7,494 bases of DNA from assembly GCA_018700655.1 (NCBI GenBank), contig JABIUG010000258.1, positions 1 through 7,494 of the forward strand. Direction: 5' to 3'. The position numbers and the translations under genes were made by a program. Within the stretch, counting starts at the first letter, position 1; the number at the start of each line of letters is the position of its first letter. The notes beneath the pieces are model-generated. The model was not told the origin of the DNA. It ran no database searches and was given only the letters and a program-made list of their open reading frames with translations. Origin of the DNA: Rhodospirillaceae bacterium (GTDB lineage: Bacteria; Pseudomonadota; Alphaproteobacteria; SP197). Of this stretch, positions 1-6,706 are shown piece by piece.

Positions 1-415
1 CCTCCCGGCGGCCGCCATCCATGTCGTGGGCAAAGGGTGGGCTGGCGACCGGGCAAAAGGCGATGCGATTGCCGCCGATCATGATCGTGCGCTCGGGATT
101 GCGGGCGTGGAGCGGGTATTCCGCCGGGGCCTTGCCGACCGCCTCGGTGACGAGGCCGCGGTCGAAGTGAACCCGTTTGGTGTCGCGGTTCACATCAGCG
201 CCGCCTGCGGCGAGGATATCGAGGGCGCGATCATGCAGGAATTCGATGCCGATTTCCTCAAGCACCTTCAGTGACCGGTCCTGGATGAACTCCAGTTCGT
301 CCTGGGAAACCGGTGTCATCGGCGGGAACCGATTGACGACCTCGCGCCAGGGTGACTGGCGCACCCCGATGCTGGCTCCGCGTGTACGTCGCTCGCGCCG
401 TCGTTCCCGTGCCAT
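1..415 (-). CDS. MttB/trimethylamine methyltransferase family protein (N-terminal part, runs off the window)
   Basis: This is the first 138 codons of a minus-strand gene that continues past base 1. The ATG is at 415-413, and an AAGAGG ribosome binding site (complement of 420-425) lies 4 bases upstream. The protein opens with a basic stretch (MARERRRERR), followed by a helical segment around residues 33-60 containing LEFIQD and LKVLEEIGIEF. The visible part ends in PPFAHDMDGGRREG, a strong signature of the MttB-like family. Family members move a methyl group from trimethylamine, or in non-pyrrolysine forms from betaines such as glycine betaine, proline betaine or carnitine, to a corrinoid protein in the cytoplasm. 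The region that would hold pyrrolysine is outside the window, so subtype and substrate cannot be told. The gene diverges from hutH. The family call is firm; the substrate is unknown. Confidence 0.88.
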   Translation of the reverse strand, partial: MARERRRERRTRGASIGVRQSPWREVVNRFPPMTPVSQDELEFIQDRSLKVLEEIGIEFLHDRALDILAAGGADVNRDTKRVHFDRGLVTEAVGKAPAEYPLHARNPERTIMIGGNRIAFCPVASPPFAHDMDGGRRE

Positions 416-419
416 GCGA

Positions 420-425
420 CCTCTT
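420..425 (-). promoter_or_regulatory. Ribosome binding site of the MttB-like gene
   Basis: On the minus strand this reads AAGAGG, 4 bases before the ATG at 415. No other ATG in this frame lies close upstream, so it fixes the start. Confidence 0.6.
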
Positions 426-448
426 ATTCCCAATGATGCCCTCAAACG

Positions 449-477
449 CTATTAGGGCCGTGCCTTAACGGTGTAAA
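449..477 (-). promoter_or_regulatory. Possible promoter of the MttB-like gene
   Basis: On the minus strand, TTTACA (complement of 472-477, five of six matches to the -35 consensus) is followed after 17 bases by TAATAG (complement of 449-454, only three of six matches to the -10 consensus). The -35 box lies inside the dyad at 471-480, so a protein bound there could block this promoter. The -10 is poor, so this is a candidate only. Confidence 0.3.
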
Positions 478-480
478 CAC
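471..480. promoter_or_regulatory. Short dyad GTGTaaACAC between the MttB-like gene and hutH
   Basis: GTGT and ACAC form an inverted repeat around a 2-base centre, 30 bases before the hutH start. GT...AC dyads are typical of GntR/HutC-family operators, so it could be a HutC-like site in the shared divergent region. It is short, and the same sequence was not found upstream of hutF/hutI. Confidence 0.25.
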
Positions 481-500
481 GTGAATCGCCGTTTTGGTTC

Positions 501-507
501 AGGGGGA
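501..507 (+). promoter_or_regulatory. Ribosome binding site of hutH
   Basis: AGGGGGA lies 3 bases before ATG 511. The spacing is short, but it favours this start over the upstream in-frame GTG at 481, which has no purine-rich sequence before it. Confidence 0.6.
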
Positions 508-510
508 AGC

Positions 511-2037
511 ATGACTGATACCTTCGAGATGAAGCCTGGACACCTACAGCAGGGCGATCTGCGCCTTCTGCGCGATGGCGGCCCGACCCTGCAGCTTGAA
601 GAGGCGGCCTGGGCCGCGGTCGAACAATCGGCCCAGCTGGTGTTCGATGTCTCCCATGGTGGCGAGCGGGTTTATGGCATCAACACCGGGTTCGGCAGCC
701 TGGCCAACACCTCGATTCCGAACGAACGGTTACGTGATCTGCAGCGCCACATTGTGCTCAGCCATGCGGCGGGGGTGGGGGAACCCCTGGCCGATCATAT
801 CGTGCGCCTGACCCTCGCCCTGAAGATCAATGCACTGGCGCAGGGTTTCTCGGGCTGCCGCCGTGCGACGATCGAAGCGCTGATCGCTCTCTACAACGCC
901 GATGCCCTCCCGGTGATCCCGTCAAAGGGTTCGGTCGGCGCCTCCGGCGATCTGGCACCCCTGGCTCATCTGTCGTGCGCCTTGATCGGTGTCGGCGAAG
1001 TACGTCTTGAGGGTGAAACTCTTCCCGCTGATGTTGCGCTGGAGCGTCTGGGCATGGCGCCGCTTTTGCTGGAGCCCAAGGAAGGCCTCGCACTTCTGAA
1101 CGGTACACAGGTTTCGACCGCGCTGGCGATCGATGGCCTGCTACGCGGTGCCGGCAACCTTGCGGCAGCAACGGTGGCAGGCGCGATGTGTGTCGACGCT
1201 TCGCTGGGCGCCGATACGCCGTTCGATGCTCGTATCTCGGATGTGCGCGGGCAGCCCGGACAGATTGCCATGGCGCGTGCCTATCGTGATCTGCTGGAAG
1301 GAAGTGCGATCCGCCTTTCCCACGAAGATTGCGATCACGTTCAGGATCCCTATTCGCTGCGCTGCCAGCCCCAGGTGATGGGTGCATGTCTCGATCATCT
1401 GCGGTTCGCCGCTGGTGTGCTGCTGTGCGAAGCCAATGCCGTGACCGATAATCCGCTCGTCTTTACCGCCCAGGGTGATGTGCTTTCAGGCGGCAACTTC
1501 CATGCCGAGCCCGTCGCGATGGTGTCGGATGTCATCGCCCTGGCCCTTGCGGAAATCGGTTCCCTGTCGGAACGCCGGATCGCCTTGCTGACGGATTCCC
1601 GCATGAGCCAGCTGCCGCCTTTCCTGGTCCAGGACAGCGGCGTGAATTCCGGTTTCATGATTGCGCAGGTCACGGCCGCCGCACTGGCGTCGGAAAACAA
1701 ACAGCGCGCCGCGCCCGCCTCGATCGACAGCCTGCCGACTTCAGCCAATCAGGAAGATCACGTCTCGATGGCAACCCATGCGGCACGGAGGCTGGCCGAG
1801 ATGAACGACAACCTCTCCGACATTATCGCGATTGAACTGCTGGCCTCAGCCCAGGGTATTGATTTTCGCAAGCCGCTGGAGACATCCGTGCCGCTCAAGA
1901 ACGCCCATGAACTGGTACGGGGTGTTGCCGATTTCTGGGATCAGGACCGGTTGATGGCGCCTGATATTGCTGGTGTTACGGAACTGGTCCGTGGCGGCGC
2001 CTTCGGCGCCATGACGCCCGACCTCGTATTCGAATGA
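511..2037 (+). CDS. hutH: Histidine ammonia-lyase HutH
   Basis: HutH catalyses the first step of histidine breakdown, non-oxidative removal of ammonia to give trans-urocanate, in the cytoplasm as a homotetramer. The 508-residue length matches the Pseudomonas enzyme. GSVGASGDLAPLAHL contains Ala144-Ser145-Gly146, the tripeptide that cyclises into the MIO electrophile. Other family landmarks are YGINTGFG with Tyr55, QDPYSLRC with Tyr281 and Arg284, and TSANQEDHVSM with Glu415, which correspond to known active-site residues of the Pseudomonas putida enzyme. I chose ATG 511 because AGGGGGA (501-507) precedes it and homologues begin near here. A GTG at 481 would add ten residues but has no ribosome binding site. 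The next enzyme, urocanase, is not adjacent. The gene ends 7 bases from the convergent hutF stop. No damage is seen. Confidence 0.97.
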   Translation: MTDTFEMKPGHLQQGDLRLLRDGGPTLQLEEAAWAAVEQSAQLVFDVSHGGERVYGINTGFGSLANTSIPNERLRDLQRHIVLSHAAGVGEPLADHIVRLTLALKINALAQGFSGCRRATIEALIALYNADALPVIPSKGSVGASGDLAPLAHLSCALIGVGEVRLEGETLPADVALERLGMAPLLLEPKEGLALLNGTQVSTALAIDGLLRGAGNLAAATVAGAMCVDASLGADTPFDARISDVRGQPGQIAMARAYRDLLEGSAIRLSHEDCDHVQDPYSLRCQPQVMGACLDHLRFAAGVLLCEANAVTDNPLVFTAQGDVLSGGNFHAEPVAMVSDVIALALAEIGSLSERRIALLTDSRMSQLPPFLVQDSGVNSGFMIAQVTAAALASENKQRAAPASIDSLPTSANQEDHVSMATHAARRLAEMNDNLSDIIAIELLASAQGIDFRKPLETSVPLKNAHELVRGVADFWDQDRLMAPDIAGVTELVRGGAFGAMTPDLVFE

Positions 2038-2044
2038 GACCGGG

Positions 2045-3424
2045 TCAGGCCATCAGGGCCGTGACGGCGGTGCGATAGGCACGCGCGATCTTTTCTTCTT
2101 CCGCGTGATGCCGATTCTCGACGACGTGTTTGCCGCCGACCACGACGTCGGTCACCGGGTTGGTGTTGCCCGAAAAGACGAAGCTGTCGACCAGGGCGTT
2201 GCCCCGGCGGCCGAAGAGCAGCGGATCGTTGCCATCGAGCACAATGAAATCGGCGCGGTTACCGACCCGCAAACCGTCGGCCGGGCGTGCCATGGCCTGG
2301 GCGCCGCCCGTCAGTGTGGCGTTCCACAGCCGTGCGCCCACATTGCGTTCCTTGGCAGATGCCGTGATGTTGCGCAGCTTGCGCCGCAGCCGCTGGACAT
2401 ATTCCAGCCAGCGCAGTTCTTCGACCGGGCTGACCGAGATGTGGCTGTCGGAACCGATACCGAAACGCCCGCCGCCCCGAATATAGAGCCCCAACGGAAA
2501 GATGCCGTCGCCCAGATTGGCTTCTGTGGTCGGGCAGATGCCCACAACCGCCTGGCTGTTGACGGCCATCCAGGTTTCCATCCGGTTGATGTGGGTGGCA
2601 TGGACAAGGCACCAGCGCTCGTCGACCCGGAAGTTGTTGTAAAGCCAGGTGATCGGTCGTTGTTCGGACCATTCGAGGCAGTCGTTGACCTCTTTGATCT
2701 GCTCGGCGATGTGGATGTGAACCGGTGCAGACGGATCGATTCGGTCGACCCCGGTCAGGGTCTCCGACAGAACGCCCTTGGAAACGGCCCTGATGGAGTG
2801 TGGGGCAATGCCGACGCGCAGTTGCGGGTCGTCGTTGTAGCGACCGTGCAACCCTTCATACAGCCGCAGAAAACGGTCTGCGGCGTTGACGAAACGCCGT
2901 TGCTGGGAACTGGCAGGCTTCGAACCCAAGCCACTATAGGTGTAGAGCACCGGCAGCAGGGTCATGGCGATCCCTGTGCGGCGGGCGGCATCGACCACAC
3001 GATGGGCCATCTCACCCAGATCGTCATAGGGCTGCCCGTCGGCCTGATGATGCAGGTAGTGGAACTCGCCGACCGTGGTGTAGCCCGACTTCAGCATTTC
3101 GAGATAGAGCTGCGCGGCAATCGCGCCAACCTGGCGCGGGTCGAGCTTGGCCAGGAACTTGTACATGATGTCGCGCCAGGTCCAGAAGCTGTCCTGGCTG
3201 CTGGCGCCGGCCCGTTCGGACAGACCCGCCATGGCGCGCTGAAAAGCGTGGCTGTGGAGATTGGTCATGCCCGGCATGATCGGACCGCCAAGACGGACCG
3301 CACCACGGCTCGGTTTCACACCGGTCTTGATCGACGCGATGGCGCCGCTGTCGTCGACAGCGATCAGCACATCTTCCGACCAGCCCTTTGGCAAAAGGGC
3401 GGCTTTGGCAAAGTAGTCAGTCAT
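2045..3424 (-). CDS. hutF: Formimidoylglutamate deiminase HutF
   Basis: HutF hydrolyses N-formimino-L-glutamate to N-formyl-L-glutamate and ammonia, the branch of the hut pathway used by pseudomonads and many alphaproteobacteria. The protein has 459 residues and is an amidohydrolase-superfamily metal enzyme. Visible motifs are NLHSHAFQRAMAG (His57 and His59, metal), VHIHIAEQ (His238 metal, Glu241 catalytic), LVHATHI (His275) and GIGSDSH (Asp326). Spacing and context match the characterised Pseudomonas aeruginosa HutF with a small offset. NLHSHAFQRAM and the SFWTWRD segment (residues 79-85) are typical of HutF rather than of guanine deaminase or imidazolonepropionase. The ATG at 3424 has only a weak ribosome binding site (GGGG about 12 bases upstream), and no better in-frame start exists. 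The gene diverges from hutI. Its product would need HutG, which is not in the window. Confidence 0.95.
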   Translation of the reverse strand: MTDYFAKAALLPKGWSEDVLIAVDDSGAIASIKTGVKPSRGAVRLGGPIMPGMTNLHSHAFQRAMAGLSERAGASSQDSFWTWRDIMYKFLAKLDPRQVGAIAAQLYLEMLKSGYTTVGEFHYLHHQADGQPYDDLGEMAHRVVDAARRTGIAMTLLPVLYTYSGLGSKPASSQQRRFVNAADRFLRLYEGLHGRYNDDPQLRVGIAPHSIRAVSKGVLSETLTGVDRIDPSAPVHIHIAEQIKEVNDCLEWSEQRPITWLYNNFRVDERWCLVHATHINRMETWMAVNSQAVVGICPTTEANLGDGIFPLGLYIRGGGRFGIGSDSHISVSPVEELRWLEYVQRLRRKLRNITASAKERNVGARLWNATLTGGAQAMARPADGLRVGNRADFIVLDGNDPLLFGRRGNALVDSFVFSGNTNPVTDVVVGGKHVVENRHHAEEEKIARAYRTAVTALMA

Positions 3425-3452
3425 GCAGAAACGAATGCCCCAAACGAGCCTA

Positions 3453-3464
3453 AGGTCTTAACCT
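3453..3464. promoter_or_regulatory. Dyad AGGTcttaACCT between hutF and hutI
   Basis: AGGT and ACCT form a perfect 4-bp inverted repeat around a 4-base centre, 29 bases upstream of the hutF start. It could be an operator in this divergent control region, but the arms are short enough to arise by chance. Confidence 0.2.
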
Positions 3465-3480
3465 CAGCAGGGCAGGGGCC

Positions 3481-3491
3481 GCAAGTCTTGC
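3481..3491. promoter_or_regulatory. Perfect dyad GCAAGtCTTGC between hutF and hutI
   Basis: This is a perfect 5-1-5 inverted repeat in the middle of the 115-base gap between the two divergent hut genes, well placed for a regulator that controls both. No clear -35/-10 pair was recognised in either direction, so its role is inferred only from symmetry and position. Confidence 0.3.
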
Positions 3492-3524
3492 CTCGGTGAA
3501 CGTCGCACCACTACCGTGTCGGCA

Positions 3525-3530
3525 AAGGGG
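3525..3530 (+). promoter_or_regulatory. Ribosome binding site of hutI
   Basis: AAGGGG lies 9 bases before ATG 3540. It would fall inside the coding region if the in-frame GTG at 3516 were used, so it supports the ATG. Confidence 0.6.
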
Positions 3531-3539
3531 ATATGCAGC

Positions 3540-4775
3540 ATGTGGGATTCACTTCTGATCGGCGCACGGCTGGCAACGATGAAGTCGGGCGGTGTGCCCT
3601 ATGGTGCAATCGAAGATGCTGCGCTTGGCATCGATGATGGCCGTATCGTCTTTTGCGGAGCCGCCGATGATCTGCCGGGAGCACCGCAGGACCTGGCTCG
3701 CAAGGTGCACGACACCGAAGGCCGCTGGATCACCCCGGGTCTGGTCGATTGCCATACCCACCTTGTTTATGGCGGAGATCGTGCCGCCGAGTTCGAAATG
3801 AGGCTCGAGGGCGCGACTTATGCGGAACTGCTGAAGGCTGGTGGCGGCATCCTCTCGACGGTACGCGACACGCGTGCGGCCGATCTGGACCTGCTGGTCG
3901 CGCGTGCTCTGCCACGGGTCGATGCACTGCGCGCAGAGGGTGTCACCACCATCGAAGTCAAATCCGGCTACGGTCTCGATATCGAATCCGAATGCATCAT
4001 GTTGCGTGCCGCGCGCCGGCTGGGCGAACAAAGGCCGGTCACCATCGCGACAACCTTTCTCGGTGCCCACGCGCTGCCGCCGGAATTCGACGGCAGAGCC
4101 GATGCCTACATCGATCTTGTGTGTGATCAGTCCATGCCCGCCGTTGTCGCGGAAGGCCTTGCCGACGCGGTCGATGCCTTTTGTGAAAATATCGCCTTCG
4201 ATCTTGATCAGACAGACCGCGTCTTCCGCCGGGCGGCGGAACTGGGGCTGCCGGTCAAACTCCATGCCGAGCAGCTCTCCGATATGGGTGGCGCCGCACT
4301 TGCTGCCCGACATGGGGCGCTCTCCTGCGATCACCTGGAATTCCTCTCCGATGAAGGCGCAGCCGCGATGGCGACCAGCGGTTCGGTCGCCGTGATGCTG
4401 CCTGGCGCGTTCTACTTCCTGCGCGACACCAACGTTCCGCCGATTGATCTGATGCGTCGTGCCGGCGTGCCGATGGCAGTCTCGACCGACTGCAATCCCG
4501 GGAGCTCGCCGGCGACATCGCTGCTCCTGATGATGAACATGGCCGCGACGCTCTTTCGCATGACACCTGAAGAGGCGCTTGCCGGGACAACACGCGAGGC
4601 TGCCCGCGCGCTTGGCATGGCAGACCGGCGCGGAACCCTGGAAGTCGGCAAGGCGGCTGATCTGGCGATCTGGGATATCGAGCGGCCCGCCGAACTCTCT
4701 TACCGGATCGGGTTCAACCCGCTCCATGGTGCCATTCGGGCCGGAGAGGTCGTTGCCGGGAGCATGGCACGATGA
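3540..4775 (+). CDS. hutI: Imidazolonepropionase HutI
   Basis: HutI hydrolyses 4-imidazolone-5-propionate to N-formimino-L-glutamate, the third step of histidine breakdown and the source of HutF's substrate. The protein has 411 residues, the usual length. It is a zinc- or iron-dependent amidohydrolase with CHTHLVYGGDR (His72 and His74), EVKSGYGLD around residues 139-147, FLGAHALPPEF near 173, KLHAEQLSDMGG (His242), CDHLEF (His265) and STDCNPGSSP (Asp317). The N-terminus MWDSLLIGARLATM matches family members, which supports ATG 3540 over GTG 3516. The gene lies 115 bases from divergent hutF, a natural pairing because the two enzymes act in sequence. The following Rieske gene is 99 bases away and probably starts a separate transcript. 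The protein appears intact, with all expected motifs. Confidence 0.97.
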   Translation: MWDSLLIGARLATMKSGGVPYGAIEDAALGIDDGRIVFCGAADDLPGAPQDLARKVHDTEGRWITPGLVDCHTHLVYGGDRAAEFEMRLEGATYAELLKAGGGILSTVRDTRAADLDLLVARALPRVDALRAEGVTTIEVKSGYGLDIESECIMLRAARRLGEQRPVTIATTFLGAHALPPEFDGRADAYIDLVCDQSMPAVVAEGLADAVDAFCENIAFDLDQTDRVFRRAAELGLPVKLHAEQLSDMGGAALAARHGALSCDHLEFLSDEGAAAMATSGSVAVMLPGAFYFLRDTNVPPIDLMRRAGVPMAVSTDCNPGSSPATSLLLMMNMAATLFRMTPEEALAGTTREAARALGMADRRGTLEVGKAADLAIWDIERPAELSYRIGFNPLHGAIRAGEVVAGSMAR

Positions 4776-4809
4776 ATGGAGTTGGCCCCAGAGGGTTAGC
4801 CGTCTTCAT

Positions 4810-4839
4810 TTGACCGCTGTGTCAGATGGTCCCTAACGT
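4810..4839 (+). promoter_or_regulatory. Possible promoter of the Rieske oxygenase / aldolase-like pair
   Basis: TTGACC (4810-4815, five of six matches to the -35 consensus) is followed after 18 bases by TAACGT (4834-4839, three of six matches to the -10 consensus). It sits 35 bases before the Rieske start. An inverted repeat, GGTCC (4828-4832) and GGACC (4845-4849), brackets the -10 element and could hold a regulator. This is a candidate from sequence alone. Confidence 0.35.
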
Positions 4840-4862
4840 GGCTTGGACCTGCAGAGACGCTC

Positions 4863-4867
4863 GGAGG
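4863..4867 (+). promoter_or_regulatory. Ribosome binding site of the Rieske oxygenase gene
   Basis: GGAGG lies 7 bases before ATG 4875, ideal spacing. The codon just upstream (TTG at 4872) could be read as a start in the same frame but is less well placed. Confidence 0.75.
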
Positions 4868-4874
4868 CTATTTG

Positions 4875-5960
4875 ATGACCCGAGAACAACCGCTTGAAGC
4901 GAGGTTCTACACCGACCCGGAGGTCTTCGAGCGCGACCGGGAGCGCATTTTTCATCGTACCTGGCAATGTGTCGGTCACGTCTCGGAGGTGTCTGAACCC
5001 GGCGACTATATTTCACTTCCGATCGTCGACGAAAACGTCTTTGTCATCCGTGGCGATGATGGTGCGCTGCGCGCCTTCTACAATGTCTGTCGTCATCGCG
5101 GACATCCGCTGGTCGAGGGTGCTGGCTCGGCGAAACGGGGGCTTGTCTGCCCCTACCACGCCTGGAGCTATGAACTCGATGGCAGGTTCCGTGGTGCGCC
5201 CGCAGCCAGTGCCGACGATCTTGCCGCCTGCAAAGGGATCGGCCTTCGTTCTGTTCTGCTTGAGGAGTTCTGCGGTTTTGTTTTTGTCAATCTCGATGAC
5301 GCCGCTGCGCCGCTAACGCCCGACCTGACGGGCCTGGAGGAGCGACTGTGCAGCTTTCATCCCGATCCTGCGGGGCTGCGTTTTGTCTGCGAGACGACGA
5401 TCAAGCACGATTGCAACTGGAAGCTCTCGGTCGAGAACTACAACGAGTGTTACCACTGCCCCACGGTTCATGGCACGTCGCTGACACGCGGGGTGCTCGA
5501 CATGGCGGGGTACAGCATCGTGCCCCACGGCCAGATGATTTGGCACGACGGCAAGGCGCAGACCAAAAACGAAAAACAATACGACTACGACACGACCAGA
5601 ACGCCACGGGCAGGCGACTACGCGGCCTACTGGATCTGGCCCAACGTGTCGTTCTGCTGTTACCCCGGCGGTTACTTCACGATCCGCCAGTGGTTGCCGG
5701 TCAGCTGGCGCAAGACGATCTATCGCTATCGCTGGTTTTCCGATGGCAGCCTGGCCGATGAGGCGGTCGAGGCACTGATGGTCAAACATCGCGAAACGAC
5801 CGGTGCCGAGGACGAAGTCGTGGTCTCCAAAATTCAGAAGGGCATGGAAAGCCGTGCGTTTGAGCCGGGTCCTTACATCATGGGCGACGGCAGCGGCCCG
5901 ATGAGCGAGGTCGGCCTGCGTCACCTCCACATGCTCTACCGCAACGCGATGGCGGGCTGA
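4875..5960 (+). CDS. Rieske non-heme iron oxygenase, alpha subunit (CntA/GbcA-like)
   Basis: The product is 361 residues, a typical length for Rieske oxygenase alpha subunits. The [2Fe-2S] Rieske motif is CRH-x17-CPYH (Cys72, His74, Cys92, His95). The mononuclear iron site is NYNECYHCPTVH (His194, His199), with Asp313 the likely third ligand in a TGAEDEVV segment. The residue three before the first iron His is Glu191, where ring dioxygenases usually have Asp; carnitine monooxygenase CntA carries Glu there. This points to the group that oxidatively removes methyl groups from, or cleaves, quaternary ammonium compounds (carnitine, glycine betaine, stachydrine), but the exact substrate cannot be read. 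Such enzymes need a reductase, and none is encoded in the window. The next gene starts 2 bases after its stop, so the two are probably co-transcribed and translationally coupled. Automated annotation would likely call it an aromatic ring-hydroxylating dioxygenase. Confidence 0.9.
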   Translation: MTREQPLEARFYTDPEVFERDRERIFHRTWQCVGHVSEVSEPGDYISLPIVDENVFVIRGDDGALRAFYNVCRHRGHPLVEGAGSAKRGLVCPYHAWSYELDGRFRGAPAASADDLAACKGIGLRSVLLEEFCGFVFVNLDDAAAPLTPDLTGLEERLCSFHPDPAGLRFVCETTIKHDCNWKLSVENYNECYHCPTVHGTSLTRGVLDMAGYSIVPHGQMIWHDGKAQTKNEKQYDYDTTRTPRAGDYAAYWIWPNVSFCCYPGGYFTIRQWLPVSWRKTIYRYRWFSDGSLADEAVEALMVKHRETTGAEDEVVVSKIQKGMESRAFEPGPYIMGDGSGPMSEVGLRHLHMLYRNAMAG

Positions 5961-5962
5961 CC

Positions 5963-6706
5963 GTGGCGCGGCCCGGGGGAATATCCGAAGCGGAGTGGGT
6001 GACACGTGTTGAACTTGCCGCGCTCTTCCGTCTTGCGAGCGTCTATGGCTGGACGGATCTCACCAGCACCCATATCTCGGCACGGCTGGTCGAGGAGCCC
6101 GATACCTTCCTGCTGAACTCTTATGACCTGATGTTTCCGGAGATCACGGCTTCGAACCTGAGCAAGATCGGTTTCGACGGTGTGCCGCAAAGTGGTGGCC
6201 ATGCCGTGAACCTGGCCGGGCATATCATTCATTCCGGCGTGCTCGCGGCCCGGCCTGACGTCAATTTCGTCATTCATTCGCACACACGGGCCGGCATTGC
6301 CGTCTCGGCGATGCCGGGCGGACTGCTGCCGTTATCGCAACATGCCGGGTTCGTTCTGGGAACGCTGGCTTCACACCCCTATCAGGATTCCACGGCGGTT
6401 GCTGATGAGGGTGCTGTGCTCGGTCGTGATCTGGGCGCGAACTTCGCGATGCTGCTGCAGAACCATGGCCTGCTGGTAGTTGGACGCACGGCGGCCGAGG
6501 CATACATCTATCACTACTATCTGGAGATGGCCTGCCGCATTCAGGTCGACATCCTGGCTGGAACGTCCGAGCCCATCCAGATCACACCCGACGCACAAGA
6601 TGCGCTGGATACCTGGGGTGATCCCGCAAGCGGTCTCCAGGGCGAGGTTCAGTGGCCCGCGCTTCTGCGTATGCTTGACCGCACCCAGCCGGACTATTGC
6701 GATTGA
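5963..6706 (+). CDS. Class II aldolase/adducin family protein
   Basis: This 247-residue protein has the class II aldolase/adducin fold: YGWTDLTSTHISAR near residues 28-41, EITASNLSKIG at 60-70, ARPDVNFVIHSHTRAG at 96-111 and LLQNHGLLVVG at 164-174. The three metal-binding His are His105, His107 and His168, spaced as in fuculose-1-phosphate aldolase (92, 94, 155). The catalytic Glu73 of that aldolase lines up with Gly86, so a classic sugar-phosphate aldolase reaction is doubtful. Many bacterial adducin-type members share this change and have no known reaction. The GTG start at 5963 is inferred from family alignment (SEAEW near the N-terminus) and from the 2-base gap to the Rieske stop. No good ribosome binding site is present, which suggests coupled translation. 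Its link to the oxygenase implies a shared pathway, perhaps processing the oxidised product. Confidence 0.9.
   Translation: MARPGGISEAEWVTRVELAALFRLASVYGWTDLTSTHISARLVEEPDTFLLNSYDLMFPEITASNLSKIGFDGVPQSGGHAVNLAGHIIHSGVLAARPDVNFVIHSHTRAGIAVSAMPGGLLPLSQHAGFVLGTLASHPYQDSTAVADEGAVLGRDLGANFAMLLQNHGLLVVGRTAAEAYIYHYYLEMACRIQVDILAGTSEPIQITPDAQDALDTWGDPASGLQGEVQWPALLRMLDRTQPDYCD

Noticed and set aside
26..274. A small plus-strand frame at the left edge
   Set aside because: It is the complement of the MttB-like gene, whose minus-strand translation gives a clear family signature.
827..1387. A 186-codon open frame on the minus strand inside hutH
   Set aside because: Low-complexity Arg/Pro/His-rich translation typical of a GC-rich shadow frame, fully inside a well-supported gene.
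2044..2065. A hairpin (GTCA-GGCC / GGCC-G-TGAC) at the hutH-hutF convergent junction as a shared terminator
   Set aside because: The stem is possible with one bulged base, but no T-run follows on either strand and it lies inside the hutF coding end, so a Rho-independent terminator is not supported.
2105..3499. A 464-codon open frame on the plus strand opposite hutF
   Set aside because: It is the antisense shadow of hutF in GC-rich DNA; its translation has no recognisable domain, while hutF has all catalytic motifs.
3488..3517. A possible hutI promoter TTGCCT-18-TACCGT
   Set aside because: Both boxes match poorly and the predicted transcript start would fall right at the ribosome binding site, leaving almost no leader.
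3549..4727. A 392-codon open frame on the minus strand opposite hutI
   Set aside because: Antisense shadow of an intact hutI; no family motif and no ribosome binding site that I could support.
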